64,000 bases of DNA from Brugia malayi (taxonomy: Eukaryota; Nematoda; Chromadorea; Rhabditida; Onchocercidae): the NCBI RefSeq assembly GCF_000002995.4, contig NW_025062475.1, forward strand, positions 1,178,001 to 1,242,000. The letters run 5' to 3'. The position numbers were made by a program, and so were the translations under genes. Positions 1 through 13,499 of this stretch are shown in pieces (positions within the stretch are counted from its first letter, which is position 1; every line of letters starts with the position of its first letter). The notes below the pieces were generated by a model that did no database searches, was not told where the DNA came from, and worked only from the letters and a program-made list of their open reading frames with translations.

Positions 1-260
1 AAAAAAAATGTTTTTATTTACTTTATCCTTAATAAAAATATTTGTGATAATCTTTCCCACATCATTAAGCTATTTTAAGTAATTAAATTAAATATTTTAA
101 ATAAAATTGAATACTACTGATTAATTTATAGCATAAATTTTAGCTAACTAAAAAATTTTTTCACACTTCTTTAAACTTCTCAAAATGGATATCTTACCTA
201 ATCAATTATACTGATAAATTTACTTCTCTTTATGTTTCAATCATTTTAAAAGTAACGTTT

Positions 261-292
<32 letters not shown>

Positions 293-488
293 ATAAGAAA
301 TAAATAATTTATCTTAAGTTGCATTCATTTCAATTCTTTATCACTTCTTCAAATTATCCAAATTGCATGGATATATCCTTATCTAATCAATTCTACTGAT
401 AAATTTGTTTATTTTTTCTTCTTAATAAACATATTTGTTTACGAGAAATTTTTCGTATTAAAATTTAAAAAAAAAAAAAAGAAAACAC

Positions 489-3401
489 TGCCATTTCATA
501 AATGAAATTTGCTTCTTCTTTTGAATGAATTGAAGTAAGATCAGATTGATGTTTTGCATCACATTCTTTCATTGCTTGTTCCCAATAAAATGGCTCAGTT
601 TGTAAACGATAGCATACAGTTCCTTGGCTTGTTTTTAATGGACAAAATAATGGATCAACACCACATGGAACTATAATTTAATTAATTAATTAAAAATAAT
701 ATAATAATATATTTATTCATTTAATTATATTTTAAAATTATATAATTTATATTTTATTATATTTATCTAATTATATTTTACTTTTTTTCACTTTTTTTTT
801 TTTGGCCAAATTGTTAAAATTATTGTTAGTAAATATTAAAAATGATAAAAAGTTGAAATTAATTTTTTTTTAAATGAAATAAATAAATAGAAAAAAAAAA
901 AGCAAACAAATGGCTAACAATCAGCGGTAAGTTCACTATTTGCGCTTTCCGTAATTTCTACTTCTTCCTCTGTTACAATAGCACTACCACCACTAGAAAG
1001 TTGATCCTAAAATATCAATCCAAAATTTTTGATAATAAAATGATAAAAAACTTAAAATTAAATTTTTTTTTTTTAAATGAAATAATTAAATTACATTATT
1101 GACAGAAATTTTAGAATAAGTTCTTCATTGTTTATTTTTTTCAATTGTTTATTTATTTACTTAATAAATTTTTCTTTTTTTTTTCTTTTTTGAACAAAAT
1201 TTTATTTATAAGTTCAGTGTTAAATTTACCTGTGAAAAAGCTGGCATTTGACAAATAAATCGTCGACGATCTGAACATGTGGTAATATTGAATGTTCGAT
1301 GTGTTGCTAATCCGGTAGGAGATTTTTGAACTGTAATTTTAGTAATAATAATAACAATACGGAATTTGATGCTTCTTTTTTTTTTTTTTTTTTTTTTTTA
1401 TTAAAACTTTTTTCTTATTAACTACTTCCTGAATTTTTACAAAAATTCATATTTATGCTAATTAATAATTTCATTCCTAATTGATATATAGCACAATTTA
1501 AGCAAATAATAGCAAAAATTGATGAATTAAATTTTAAATTTTCAGAAAACATACAATCATAAAAAACACAATAATGATTATCCCATTTGTTTGATTTTGG
1601 TACGGTAAGTTTTACATCACCAATTATCAATTTATCATTTGCAAATAATTTTCCATCAGTCCATCTATAATTAAATATTATTAATTTTTAATAAATTCTG
1701 AAATCATTTATTTCAAAAATTTTGCCGGAAATTTGCCGAAAATATGAAAAAAAAAAAAAAAAAAAAGAGAAGAAAAGAAAAAAGCAAATAATGAAGAGAA
1801 AATTTTTATTTCTTATCAACATTTACCATTATTAGCAATCCAACAAGAAATTAAATTCAACTTTTAGGTGAAAATTTTTTGACTATATTATTGCTATTGA
1901 TAAGTAGTACTTATAAGACGTATGAAATATCACGTGAATCACGTGTATTCTTGATGGTACAATGATTTTTATTCTCTCTTTTTCTTCCTTTTTTTTTATC
2001 TTGGAAATTAATTAATGTATAAATTTTTGATTTCATTTTAAGCCATCTTTTTTTTTTTTTTTTTTTTGTTTTTTGATACATTCAATGAAAATGCAAAGTT
2101 GTAAATTTGAAATTGATATAAAACTTGGAAATTAAACCTGAAGGAAGGCATTTGATCACTTTGACTCTTCGGACATAATTGGCCAAGTCCAATCCACCAG
2201 CCAGAATCAAACCATGGAGAATTTTTTGGAAATAATGTATACAATGATTTCCCTTTTATTTGCATTTCTCTATCAATCTTTAAATAAAGTTATTATCAAT
2301 TATTATCAGTAAAATTGATCTATATATATTTAAATTATTATATTTAAATATAAATTAGCAAGAAAAGAAGAAGGGAAAAAAGCAAAATAAAACTAAATCA
2401 ATTATTTGATAATAAATTAAAATAAATACAAACAATTAATTTTATTTTATTTTTGAGTATTTGTGTGTGTGTGTGTGTTGTTTTCCCCAAAAAAATTTAA
2501 AATTCAAAATATCAAAAATAAATTAAAATTTGTTATAATAACACATCAGCAATTTCTATTATTCTGCTAATAATATTTATAATAATTATTTACAAATATT
2601 TGAAGTTGCAAATTTTGAAATTGAAATTATTTAAAAAATTAAACCGCTTCTGTAAGCCAGCTAATTTGTTCCATAGTTTGTATCGAAACTAGATGAGCAT
2701 CTTTTCCAACTTGTCGACAGCTTTCTTCAGCTTGTTGCCATGTCATCCGGAATACCGTTAAAATCTTCAAGCAATGAGTGTATTTAACTGATCCGGTTGA
2801 TGCATACGGTACCCAGCCATTATGACACGATAATTTATTTCCTAGAAATTACATTAGCAAAAAAAAAAAAAAAAAATTATTGACAAAAAGGAAGTATTTC
2901 ATTATTTATCCATTATTTAAAGAGGAAAACTGAAGAAATAATTTTTATCAGAAATATCACGAAATATCACTACTAATCAATAATTAATTAATTAATCAAT
3001 TTTTATCAGAAATATCACTACTAATCAATAATTAATTAATTAATCAATTTTTATCAGAAATATCACTACTATCAATAATTAATTAATTAATCAATTTTTT
3101 TTTATCAGAAATATCACTACTGATCAATAATTAATTAATTAATCAATTTTTATCAGAAATATCACTACTAATCAATAATTAAATAATTTCATCTCCATCG
3201 ATTACTAATTTATTTATAATTTCTTCTTTTCTTATATTCAATAATCTATTTTAACATTTTTGCTATTATTTTTTTTCAAAAAAAAAGAAATAAATATTAA
3301 CTTTCTATTTGTATTTTTGCTTCTGCGATATTTTCCTTCTTACCATTTATTTTATCAATTATATCAAATGTTGATAATAAAAATAGAATTAGCATATACA
3401 T
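489..3401 (-). CDS. Secreted protein with two C-type lectin domains, 3' part beyond window
   Basis: Seven exons join in phase: 3401-3344, 2841-2645, 2277-2138, 1664-1555, 1330-1230, 1006-919 and 670-489, giving 292 codons with no stop. Exon 1 encodes a hydrophobic start (MYMLILFLLSTF), read as a signal peptide; its donor GTAAGA leaves phase 1, which the next exon needs. Exons 2-5 encode one C-type lectin domain: a CHNGW opening, TWQQAEESC with HLVSIQT in the first helices, a WWIGLG strand, a RWTDG turn and a closing TCSDRRRFICQ. Exon 6 is an acidic Ser/Thr/Glu linker. Exon 7 opens a second domain (CYR, then WEQAMKECDAKHQSDLTSIHS) and ends at a GTGTTT donor, so the gene runs on past the left edge. 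No EPN or QPD sugar-specificity motif and no standard WND is visible in domain 1, so calcium-dependent sugar binding is doubtful. The nematode clec families look like this. The lectin call is firm; exon 1 is the least certain part. Confidence 0.85.
2945..3195. repeat. 48-bp tandem repeat, about 5 copies
   Basis: The unit carries ATCAGAAATATCACTACTAA followed by ATCAATAATTAATTAATTA. Units start near 2947, 3005, 3053, 3104 and 3152; the first has a 10-bp internal duplication and the third a few extra T. The array lies in the first intron of the lectin gene. Confidence 0.9.
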
Positions 3402-4184
3402 ATGTGTATAAGCAGGCAAATTACAGTAATAATTTAATAGCCAATTCTTAATTCTGTAAATTAGACAATGTAATTAGAAAAAAAAAAAAAATTTAAATAA
3501 TAAACCAACAAATGAAATTTATTGAAAAAACGTTTAAACATAAAATAATCATTGAAATTACATATTTTTATTATTTAAAAGATTTTTTCTTTCTTTTTTT
3601 TTCTTTAAAAAATTTAAAAAGTTTTTAATTCTTAAAAAAAAAGACATTATTATTTATCAAAAATAGAAAAAAAAATTTCTTTTTTAATTAATTAATTAAT
3701 TTTTTTATTCAATGATCCGATTGATACAAAATATTAATATCACTACACTTAGCAACATCAAATGAAATTCAAAAAATTTCAAAAAAATAAAAAATAAAAA
3801 GACGACGATTGCGGTGAAAAGTGATTTAGAAAGAAATTAAATTCACTTTTCAATCAATCTATAATACATTTTGGCATTGCTACAAACAGAAAAAAATTCG
3901 ATGATTTTTGGCTTTTAAAAAAAAAAAATAAAAAATTAACTAAAAGTTGAAATATTTTCCAAAAAAAAAAAATTTAAAAATTTAAAAATTAGAGAGAAAA
4001 AAAAATTGAAGAAAATGCGATAAAATAAAAGAAAGAATAAAAAAAGTATTTACTATTATAAGAAATAATAATATGTTGAATGTTTTACTTAGTGTTTATC
4101 TTCTAATCAGTAAATAAATTTGACCATGAATTATCATTTTTGTTATTTTATTTTGAAAGTTTTTAGAAATGAAAAAGGAAAAAA

Positions 4185-4560
4185 AAAAAACAAATTAAAA
4201 GTAAACAGTATCAATAGAATAAGGAGAAAAAAATGATTATCAAAATAAAAAAAAAAAAAAAATAAATAAATAATAAACAAAACAAATTAAAGTAACAATA
4301 TCAGTAAAATATATAACGTAAAAATGTCAGCAAAAAAATGATTATCAAAATTTTAAAAAAAAAAAATAATTAAATAATAAACAAAACAAATTAAAATAAC
4401 AAAATCTGTGGAATAAGGAGAAAAAATGATTATCAAAATTAAAAAAAAAAAAAAAAAAATTAAATAATAAACAAAAAAAATTAAAGTAACAAAATCAGTA
4501 GAAAAAGGAGAAAAAATAATTATTAAAATTAAAAAAAAATAAAAATTTAAATAATAAAAA
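4185..4560. repeat. Degenerate ~90-bp repeat, 4 copies
   Basis: Each copy has AAACAAAACAAATTAA, a CAATATCAGTA-like segment, AGGAGAAAAAAATGATTATC and then a poly-A run. Copies begin near 4190, 4276, 4380 and 4469. The poly-A run closing each unit could suggest an origin by slippage or from short A-tailed insertions; no target-site duplication was recognised. Confidence 0.65.
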
Positions 4561-5772
4561 GAAATAATATTTTATATAGCGCTAAAGTTTTACATCGTTA
4601 CAATTGAAATTGGTCGATGAAATTGCTAAGAGAAGTAGAAAAAATGTTTCTCTTTTCTTTTCTTCTCTTCTCTTCCCCTCTCTCTCTCTCTCTTCATTTT
4701 TTTTCCTCTTTCTTATCAATATCAAATCAGCATGATTTCATTGGTAATCACTACTTGATCATATAAAAAAAAAACCATAAGTGTCAAAAAAAAAAAAAAT
4801 AAAATAAAATAATGAAAAGCTTTTATGATCCGTTTTGCAGATATATTACAAATAAATTTATAATGCAAGTATTATCATCGCATAAATAAAATAGAAATTC
4901 TTATTTTTTAGTTTTATAAATTTTTAAAATAAACAAGCATAAAAGCAAATTGTAACAAATAAAAATTTGATAAAACCAAATAAATAAGTGAAATAAATAA
5001 GCAAATAAAATAAAATAAAATAAATAAAAATAAAAAGCAAAGAGAAATAAAAAAAAAATTCAAATAGCGTTCTGTTAGAATTAAATTTTTTTTTTTTAAT
5101 ACAAGCAAAAAAAAAAATTATGTATATATTTATAGCACAATAACTTTATTTATTTATTTTTTTTTTTTTTGATAAACAAATATAAACAAGTTGAAATAAT
5201 TAGAATATGCACAAAGAAAAAAAAAAGGATAAGCAAAATAATTAGAAAAAAAGAAGAAGAAAATAAGCAAATAACATTTTTTGGAATTAATTTAAATATC
5301 AATGATTAAAATGAAATGTAACTCTCTTTCTTTTTTTCTTTGCATTTATTTATTTATTAATGCATTAGAAGAAACGTTTACATTACTAATATGAATCATT
5401 GAATTATTTGTGCTAATTGAGGTGAAAAAGAAAAAGGTTACAAAAATTTATGAATCATATAAAAAAAAAGGTAAAACTGTAATGGAAAAATGAGAGAGAG
5501 AGAGAGAGAGAGAGGGAGAAATACAACTGAATTTTCATATATTATTGTTAGATGAAATTGTATCAACAATAAGTAAATAGTAATAACACCAACAACAACA
5601 GTAACAGTGACAATAACAATAACAACAATAGACAATAAAGATATAGTACTGAAAAATAAGTGAAACATCAGATTATTACTTTCCCAGCATTCTGATTAAA
5701 AAAAAAAAAAAGGAATGAAAATAAAAAGTAGAAAATGGTAAATGGAATAATATTAGAAGTTAATCACGTTGA

Positions 5773-6166
5773 AATAATGACGGAAGTGATGGTCGAATGA
5801 TAGTGAATGGACGTGAGTGACGCTTAAATAATGACGGAAATGATGGTCGAATGATGGTGAATGGACGTGAATGACGCTTAAATAATGACGGAAATGATGG
5901 TCGAATGATGGTGAATGGACGTGGGTGACGCTTAAATAATGACGGAAATGATGGTCGAATGATGGTGAATGGACGTGAATGACGCTTAAATAATGACGGA
6001 ATGATGGTCGAATGATGGTGAATGGACGTGAGTGACGCTTAAATAATGACGGAAATGATGGTCGAATGATGGTGAATGGACGTGAATGACGCTTAAATAA
6101 TGACGGAAGTGATGGTCGAATGATAGTGAATGGACGTGAATGACGCTTAAATAATGACGGAAGTAT
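5773..6166. repeat. 54-bp minisatellite, about 7 copies
   Basis: Units begin AATAATGACGGAAATGATGG and contain GAATGGACGTGAATGACGCT. They start at 5773, 5827, 5881, 5935, 5989, 6042, 6096 and 6150, where the match fades. The period is exactly 54 bp except for one 53-bp unit at 5989. It is clearly GC-richer than its surroundings and varies at a few sites (gtgagtga, gtgggtga, gtgaatga). Confidence 0.95.
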
Positions 6167-6169
6167 AAG

Positions 6170-6500
6170 TAACGCTGAAATAATAGCATAAGTAAGTGAT
6201 ATATGGAAGTAGGAGCAGAAAAATAAGTATATGAATTGTGTGATTTGACCACGTGGAAAGGATCCATTGAATCAATCGGTGCATTCATTTTTGCAACACG
6301 TTTTAGCAGCTTCGTCTTCTTCATTATCATCGATACAATCAATCAATCATGATCAAATGGCAATGGATCGGAGAAGAAATGAGCGCTGAGCGCAGAAGAG
6401 TAAGCTAATAGAGGCGCAGAAGACAAGGAAATATGGGAAAGGAAGGGATTTATTTGGGCGGAAAGTGTTGTTATTGCTAGCAAATTTCTAAAGAAGGATG
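6170..6500. other. GC-richer non-repetitive island
   Basis: The stretch stands out from its AT-rich flanks. It includes GAGCGCTGAGCGCAGAAG, a second GGCGCAGAAGA about 20 bases on, and a CACGTG at 6250-6255. It lies 2.8 kb upstream of the lectin gene start. It could be a promoter, an enhancer or a non-coding first exon. The minus-strand frame 6342-5986 runs from it into the 54-bp repeat, and I do not believe it is a gene. Confidence 0.3.
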
Positions 6501-8966
6501 AAATAGATGATATGCTTTTTATTGTTTATTTTATTTCATTCAAATTAAAACAAATAAATTTCTCTCAAATAACAGTTGGCAAAAAATTATTCTAGTAAAA
6601 AAAAAAAATGAAAAGAATTGAATTTAAATTAAACTAAATTACGATGAAAAAAAAATGAAAAAAGGAGAAAAAATTTAAATCAAATATTAATAAAATATTA
6701 GCGATAAAAGATAATCTAAATATTATATAAATTTCTGGTATAAAAATTTATTAAAATATTTACTAATAGTTGTATTTGAGTCAAATTTTATTATTTTAAT
6801 ATTTTACTAATTAGCTATTTCATTTTTTTTTCTTTTTGCTTGTTTCAAATTTGAAATTTTCAAAAACAAGAAAAAAAAAATTCTAAATTAAGAATTAAAT
6901 TAGATTTCTCTCATATTGTAAATATTATAATTTGTCGTCGTGAATTTAAATAATATTTTGAAATTTTAAAATATATAATATTACGCTTTAAATTTATCCT
7001 ATAAATATGTAACATCATCAATTGCAAATTGTCAATATTTTAATTCATCTAAAACATTATTAAACAAATTTAATGCTTAATAGTTGCTTTGAACCAAATT
7101 TTATTGCACTATATACTGACTAGCTAATTTGGATTTTCAAAATTTAAACTTTACATTTTAATCCTATTTTCGAAATGCTACAAATGTAATTTCGCTTTGG
7201 TTGACAAATTTTGAGAAAGCTAAGCAAATTATCATTCGTCAAATAAACAAAATGACAGATGGTGATATTTGCACTTAATAGTATGCAAAAGCAAACAAAT
7301 CGATTTGTTATATTTTTACATTAAATTTAAAAAAATAAACAAACAGTGTACAAATAAGGCTCCTCCTTAATTATTTAAAAATATTGCAAAAAAAAAAAAA
7401 AAACAAAAAAAAACAAAAAAAAAAGCAAAATTTGGGTAAATTATGGAAGAAAATATGTGTAAAAGACAATAAAGTTATAATTTATCTTTTTTAATTTTTT
7501 TTTTTTTTTTTAAATATAAATGGCAAATCTAATATGAAAGAAATTTTCTATAAAGAGAAATTCTTTTATAAATGGCATACACAAAGCAATAGAAAAAAAT
7601 ATTGAATATGAATTGAGAAATAGTTTGAATTGAATAATTAATAAAATTTAGTTAATTAAAATATTGGTATTTCATCTTATCACTTGCATAATTTTTTCTA
7701 ATTTATTCATTTCTCAAATTCTATTAGGTATTTGATTTCTTTTTTGTTTACACAACAATTAAGTATCAAAGACAATTTGTTTACACAACAATTAAGTATC
7801 AAAGAAGGAAAAATAATTAATTAACAAATAACAATTATTAAATACTTATTCGTATTACTTAATGCTTTATTTTGTATTATTACTAATTTGAATGATATCA
7901 ATTGGTCACACAGAAATAAAATAATAAAAAAGAGAAAAAAAAATAAATAACAAATAAACAATCATTAATTAATGCTTACTCATATTAATAATAACTTTTT
8001 AATTTTTATTTTCCTCGCCTTTATAATAGTTTACAACATGAGAATTGCACATGAAAATAAAAAATAAAATAAAAATGAAATTTAACAAATATTTAGCTTT
8101 CATTTTTTTTTTCCTTTTCGATGATCACAACGAATTTTTTTGTCTTTTTTTTCGATCTGCTTTCATTATATTAATATTATATATATTTGTATAAACAGAA
8201 TATTTCATTAAATTTAATTATTTGAAATAAATGTTCGGTGGATGCGAGAAATGATAATAACCTTTTGCTGACAAATCATCCGATCAAGCACAAAATAAAT
8301 TCTGACAAATTAGCAATTCTATCCATTTACTAATTAGCATATTAATGATGAAAAAAAAAAAAAAAAGTATATGATTAATTCAGTTTTAAATCAGCCATTT
8401 TTGAATGCTTTCTCATGAAAATATTATCAAATAATCATAGCAAATAAACTTTAAACATTTGCAAAGTATTACTTAAACGATTTTAAAAAATAAAGTTCAA
8501 AAAAAAAAAAAAAAATTGGAAGATAATTATTTGGAATTTGCAATAACAACTGCGAAGTGAAAAATGGAAGCTAATATTAGTAAGCATTGTTTTGATCAAA
8601 GATTTGTCAATAGAAAAAACTTTCAAAAATGAAATTAATTAGTTAAATTAGCAATTAGCAGTTTTTTTTTTTTTTTTTTTTGTTTTTAACATTGAAATTT
8701 AATGAGAAATATTATATCAAAATTGTTTACAAAATATTGTTTACCCTTTATTTTTTTAGAGATTAACAATAAATAATTGTTTATTATTTTGTTATATACA
8801 AATTTTTTATGTCATATATAAATATACCAAATATTAAAAAAATAAAATGCAGAAAAAGGAGAAAAAAATAGACGAAAAAGATGAAAAACTAAAACATTTC
8901 ATTAAATGATCATTTATAACTGCAACTTTTTTATCCTTTATCTCCTCCTCCTTTTTTTTATTTATA

Positions 8967-8999
<33 letters not shown>

Positions 9000-9348
9000 T
9001 CGCATTATTATTAAAAACTAAAATAAAATGAAAGAAAAATAGAGAAGAAATTATAAAGTATGAAAATATTAAATATATTTTTAAAAAAAAAAGTGTTTGA
9101 TAAATTTAAAAAAAAATTTGTGTTTTGTTATTTCAAATTACGCAAATTTTAATTTCAAATTTAATTGATATCATTTTATATTTAATTTTTTTTTTTTTTT
9201 ATTTTGCATGTTTTTTTGATATTATTTCGTTTTCAAATTTATTGAAGTAATCCTTCTCATACTACTAACTTTTCCTAATTCTATCGTTTTCCTCATTGCT
9301 AATAATTTTTGATGACAAATAAAAAAGTATGATCAAATCTATGTCATT

Positions 9349-9432
9349 GATCAAAAGACTAAAAGAATTGATCAAAAGACTGAAAGAATTGATCAAAAGA
9401 CTGAAAGAATTGATCGAAAACTGAAAGAATTT
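9349..9432. repeat. 21-bp tandem repeat, 4 copies
   Basis: The unit GATCAAAAGACTGAAAGAAT plus T starts at 9349, 9370, 9391 and 9412. The last copy is mutated and one base shorter. Confidence 0.9.
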
Positions 9433-10168
9433 GTTTGATTCTAAAATTCAATTGAATCGAACATTTGAATTAATGGAATAAAAATGGCAATATATGATGC
9501 TGAAAAAATTTTCTCTATTTTACGGCAATTATTCTTCTAAAAAATTTAATTTATTACTAAAAAAAAAAAAATTAATTTTCACATTTTTTTATCTCTTCAT
9601 AACTTCTAAAGCTTTTTTACTTTAAAAAATATTTTAGCCAGTGGCAAAATTTATGTTTCTTCCCTTTTTTTTTTTTTTTTTTTAAATTAAAATGCTAAAA
9701 ATATATTATAGAATTTAATTATTTGCGGATAATGTTAAGTGCATAAAATACGATTGTCTATGTTTTTCAAGAAATAAAAAAGTTTAATATAAAAGTTAAA
9801 AAGTAGGCCATAACATAACGATTATTAATCTTTAAAATTAAAGTGTATTATTTAAGAGAGATCGATAAGAAGGAAGCAAACTACGTCATCGATAATATAT
9901 ATATGATAGCTTAAAATTTATCTTTGTTTACGAAATGGCTCGAATTGGATCAGCATTGGTTGGCTTTAAATTTCATATTTTTCCTTTTATGGCTTAGAGA
10001 TGAATTTATTCTCATTTTAGTTGTAATATGAGATTAGCAAATGAAATTCCCATAGAATTAGCTAATTAATTAAGAGCATTGAAAATCTGTATAAGAAAAT
10101 CACATTCAAAAATTTTGCATACATATGCATAAATTATGTTGACAAAATTATTCGCACTTAAATTACAG

Positions 10169-10281
10169 GGAAGATTTTAGGATTACGTGAAATACGTGAA
10201 GGTGATCGTGAAGAATTGACATACATTAAATATTGCTTTACATTGAAACGTCAATTTATCTTACTTGCATCACGTATCTGA
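10169..10281 (+). other. Possible terminal coding exon, unassigned
   Basis: After an acceptor-like TTAAATTACAG there is a 36-codon open frame (first full codon at 10171) ending at TGA 10279-10281. Its translation is charged and mixed (KILGLREIREGD, EELTYIKYCF, LASRI), unlike the Phe/Lys/Asn noise of the region, and base composition rises over the same bases. An ATG at 9934 begins a short frame, but no donor was found that matches the phase 1 entry. It may be a terminal exon, a gene remnant or chance. Confidence 0.25.
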
Positions 10282-13200
10282 TCTACATCGCAACGCTAGC
10301 TTTTTAATTTTTTTTCGTTTTTCTCCACGTTTTAAGTGATTGTAAAGTTTGATGAACAAAGCGCATAAGTCACATTTGCGCTTTTTTACTGCTTATTAAA
10401 ATATTTATATTAAAAAATTATTTAAATTTTAGCAATGAAATTCATATTTGGTTGAAAATAGTGCAAGCGATGCTTCTATGAAATACATTAATTACTTTTT
10501 CTTACCTTATGCTTCAATTAACTCATACTCTAATTAACTCATCTTTAATTAACTTACAGATATTACAAATAAAGTTTTAAAATTTAAGCAAATCGCATTA
10601 TGATCAAAGTAACTTTGTCAATCAGAATTTGCAAGAAAATTTTTCTAAATTATTATTATTATTATTTAATATTTCTTAAATCATTTTAACAAATTTAATA
10701 TTTATTATATCATTAATACTTGATCAATATTATAAAAACTTATATTATACCTAAAATGCTTATATATATCTCAAAAAATTTTTTATAATTTTAATAAAAT
10801 TTATATTTGCTAGAAAAAAAAAATGTAATAAATGTGTTGGAGAAATTAACAATGTATGCGTAAAAATTAAATATTTTATTGTGAGAAAACTGTTTCAATG
10901 TCATTTTTCGTTCTATCTTCAGCATAAATGATACTATTGCTTATGTATTTGATGTTTTTTTTTTTTTTTTTTTTTTTTTTTCTGAATATATTTCTGATTA
11001 ATTTATTTTAAATGAATAGAAAGACATTAATTAATTTATTACTTAGAAAATTAAGAGTTACCGGAGAATCAATTTTTTCATTTCACTTAAAAATTTCATT
11101 TCTCATTGCATATTCCACTCTATTTCAGGACATTATCAACACCATTGACGTTACCTAAAAATTGAAATTATTATTTCGAGTAATTTCGAAACGTACGATT
11201 TTAGCATTATAATATCAATCTAAATATCTTTAATTAAATTTCTTATCTGCGCTTGATATAAAATTTAAGTTTCAAACTTCATTATGCTTGAAGACCATTC
11301 GAGAAAATAAACCAAGATAGATTTTTTTTTCAAGATTCACATAATATTAAGTCATTTATCAAGCATAATAAAATATATTAACTTACATTGTTATTACTCA
11401 AAAATGAAAAATAAAGTATTAGTAAAAATTAATTGATTAATTTATTCAATTATCATTTAGTTTACACCGGGAAAATATCATTTAATAATCACAGAACTAT
11501 CATGATTTATCTTGTGAAATTAATAATTACATAAATGAAATCATGCAGAAATCCTTCATTTTATGCGATTGATAAAATTGCTAAAATAATTTTCTATTAT
11601 TCAACACTTTGCTGTAAAATAAATTAACCATAGCAAACGACGGTTACCATTAACATTATTATTAATCATTATTAATTTCATTTTTTGGTCAACTATGTAT
11701 TCTTTTGCTTCATTTAAGGATTAAAATCATTCATAGCTTTAATCCATCACTGCAAAGTCAGTTTCTAAGCTTAAAATTGCATCAAACTTCAAAATTTTCA
11801 AAATTTTCCAAATTATTAGTTTGCTTTTATTGAATCAGACTAAACTTTAGGTTTTGTTGAACTTTAAGTTCGCAATTTAACACTACAATCATAGCTATTG
11901 ATTTAAGATTTATAAATTTTCATCTAAAATGCTAGACATTAATTTGGTTTTTAGACAGCGTTAAATTGAGCATTTAAATGCTCAAATAGAAGATGTTGAT
12001 GTTGATTTCATGGAATAAAAGAATTGAAACATTTTTTTTTCTTGCAAAATATTTAAATCATTCAGAATATTTTAAGATTATTGTTCGTTACTCAAATATT
12101 CTTGCATATTCTCGAAAATATTGGAAGGAAAATGTACTTTTGATCGTATTTAAAAAAGAAATGTATGATCATTAGGTTTAATTCTTAGTAATAATTCTGC
12201 AAATATTTCTTCTCCACCTATTATGCAGCATTGTATTCTTTTTTTTAATTCTATCAATCTTTTTCTTTCTTTTTTTTTTTAATTTTTCATTCAAATTAGT
12301 TTGCCGAAATATTCTTGTAAATGATGAAATTTCGACTTGGGTTATAAAAAAAAAATTGGAACAGAAGAAGGTAAAAGGTTCAAACAAATCTTGACATCCT
12401 TGAAAGCTAAAATGACTAAGATCTAGCCGGTATGATCAAAGCAATTTTACTTCTAGTAAATTATGATATTCAGATATGAAATTTGATAATTTCAACATTC
12501 GAATGTTTGACTTAAATACGTTTTCGCATAATTCGTTTTACGTTCTGTTTTCACTGTGATTCTTTTTTCAAGACCATACTTTTACCAATATGAAATCTCA
12601 ATTTAATTTTTTAGAGCATATTAATGATTATTGAGATTTATGTGAATTCGGAGAGAAAAGTAGTACTTATGCATTGTATTATTTTTTAATTCTGATATTA
12701 CTTTTATCATATTTAATAAAGAAAGGAATGATGAGAAAATTTTTTCTGGTGCAAAATTAAATTTCTCTTCAAATGTTGCTTTATTATGATTTTGATGAAT
12801 AATGAGATTTTCACAAGTAGATTCCTCATTTAAATCTATCCATTGAAGTACGAAGTGCTCGAAGGTACTTTTTTTTTCTCCTTTTTTAATAATAATAGAC
12901 TAATTAACGGTTGAAATGTTCAGCAATTATATAATAATGTACTGAAAGAGCATAAATAAATTTTATCAATTAATTTTTTGCTATTCATTCGTAGACAACT
13001 CATTTTAACTTATTGAATAAACAAAATTACAAGAAATATAACTTTTATTAATATACAAAGCATAAATCTGCCAATTTTGATAAATTTGAAAAATCATTTT
13101 GCAGAAGAGTCGCTTTACTTTGAAATGCTAGAAAATATACGAAATGAGCCTAATCTTTAAATATCTTTTTCATCTTGAATTAATATACTTACTACACTTT

Positions 13201-13428
13201 TAAACTTACTTGCTTAGATCCGAAAGCCTTCAATAGTGAAAGCTTTACCAACCCACTTACCAATGGCTGCTGGTTGTGTCAGAAACCAGTTCTTACACAA
13301 TAACTTGAAATGTTGACGGGTCAACCACAATTGGTAAATTTAAATTCGTTTGATTGGTGTGTTAAAAGGTTTACCATGAATAATTTGAATTCGTTCGGAA
13401 TTGCTGTTATATTTTCAGAATGCACTAT

Positions 13429-13499
13429 ATGTCCCCAATAAATTTGGGAACTTGAACAGATGACAAATCCACAATGTCACAAAGTGCAGAGACAGAATG
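13429..13499 (+). other. Exon-like segment without open frame
   Basis: A 71-base segment is flanked by a good nematode acceptor (ATATTTTCAG) and a consensus donor (GTAAGT). All three plus frames contain a stop inside it. If real it is a non-coding or untranslated exon; the splice signals are the only evidence. Confidence 0.2.
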
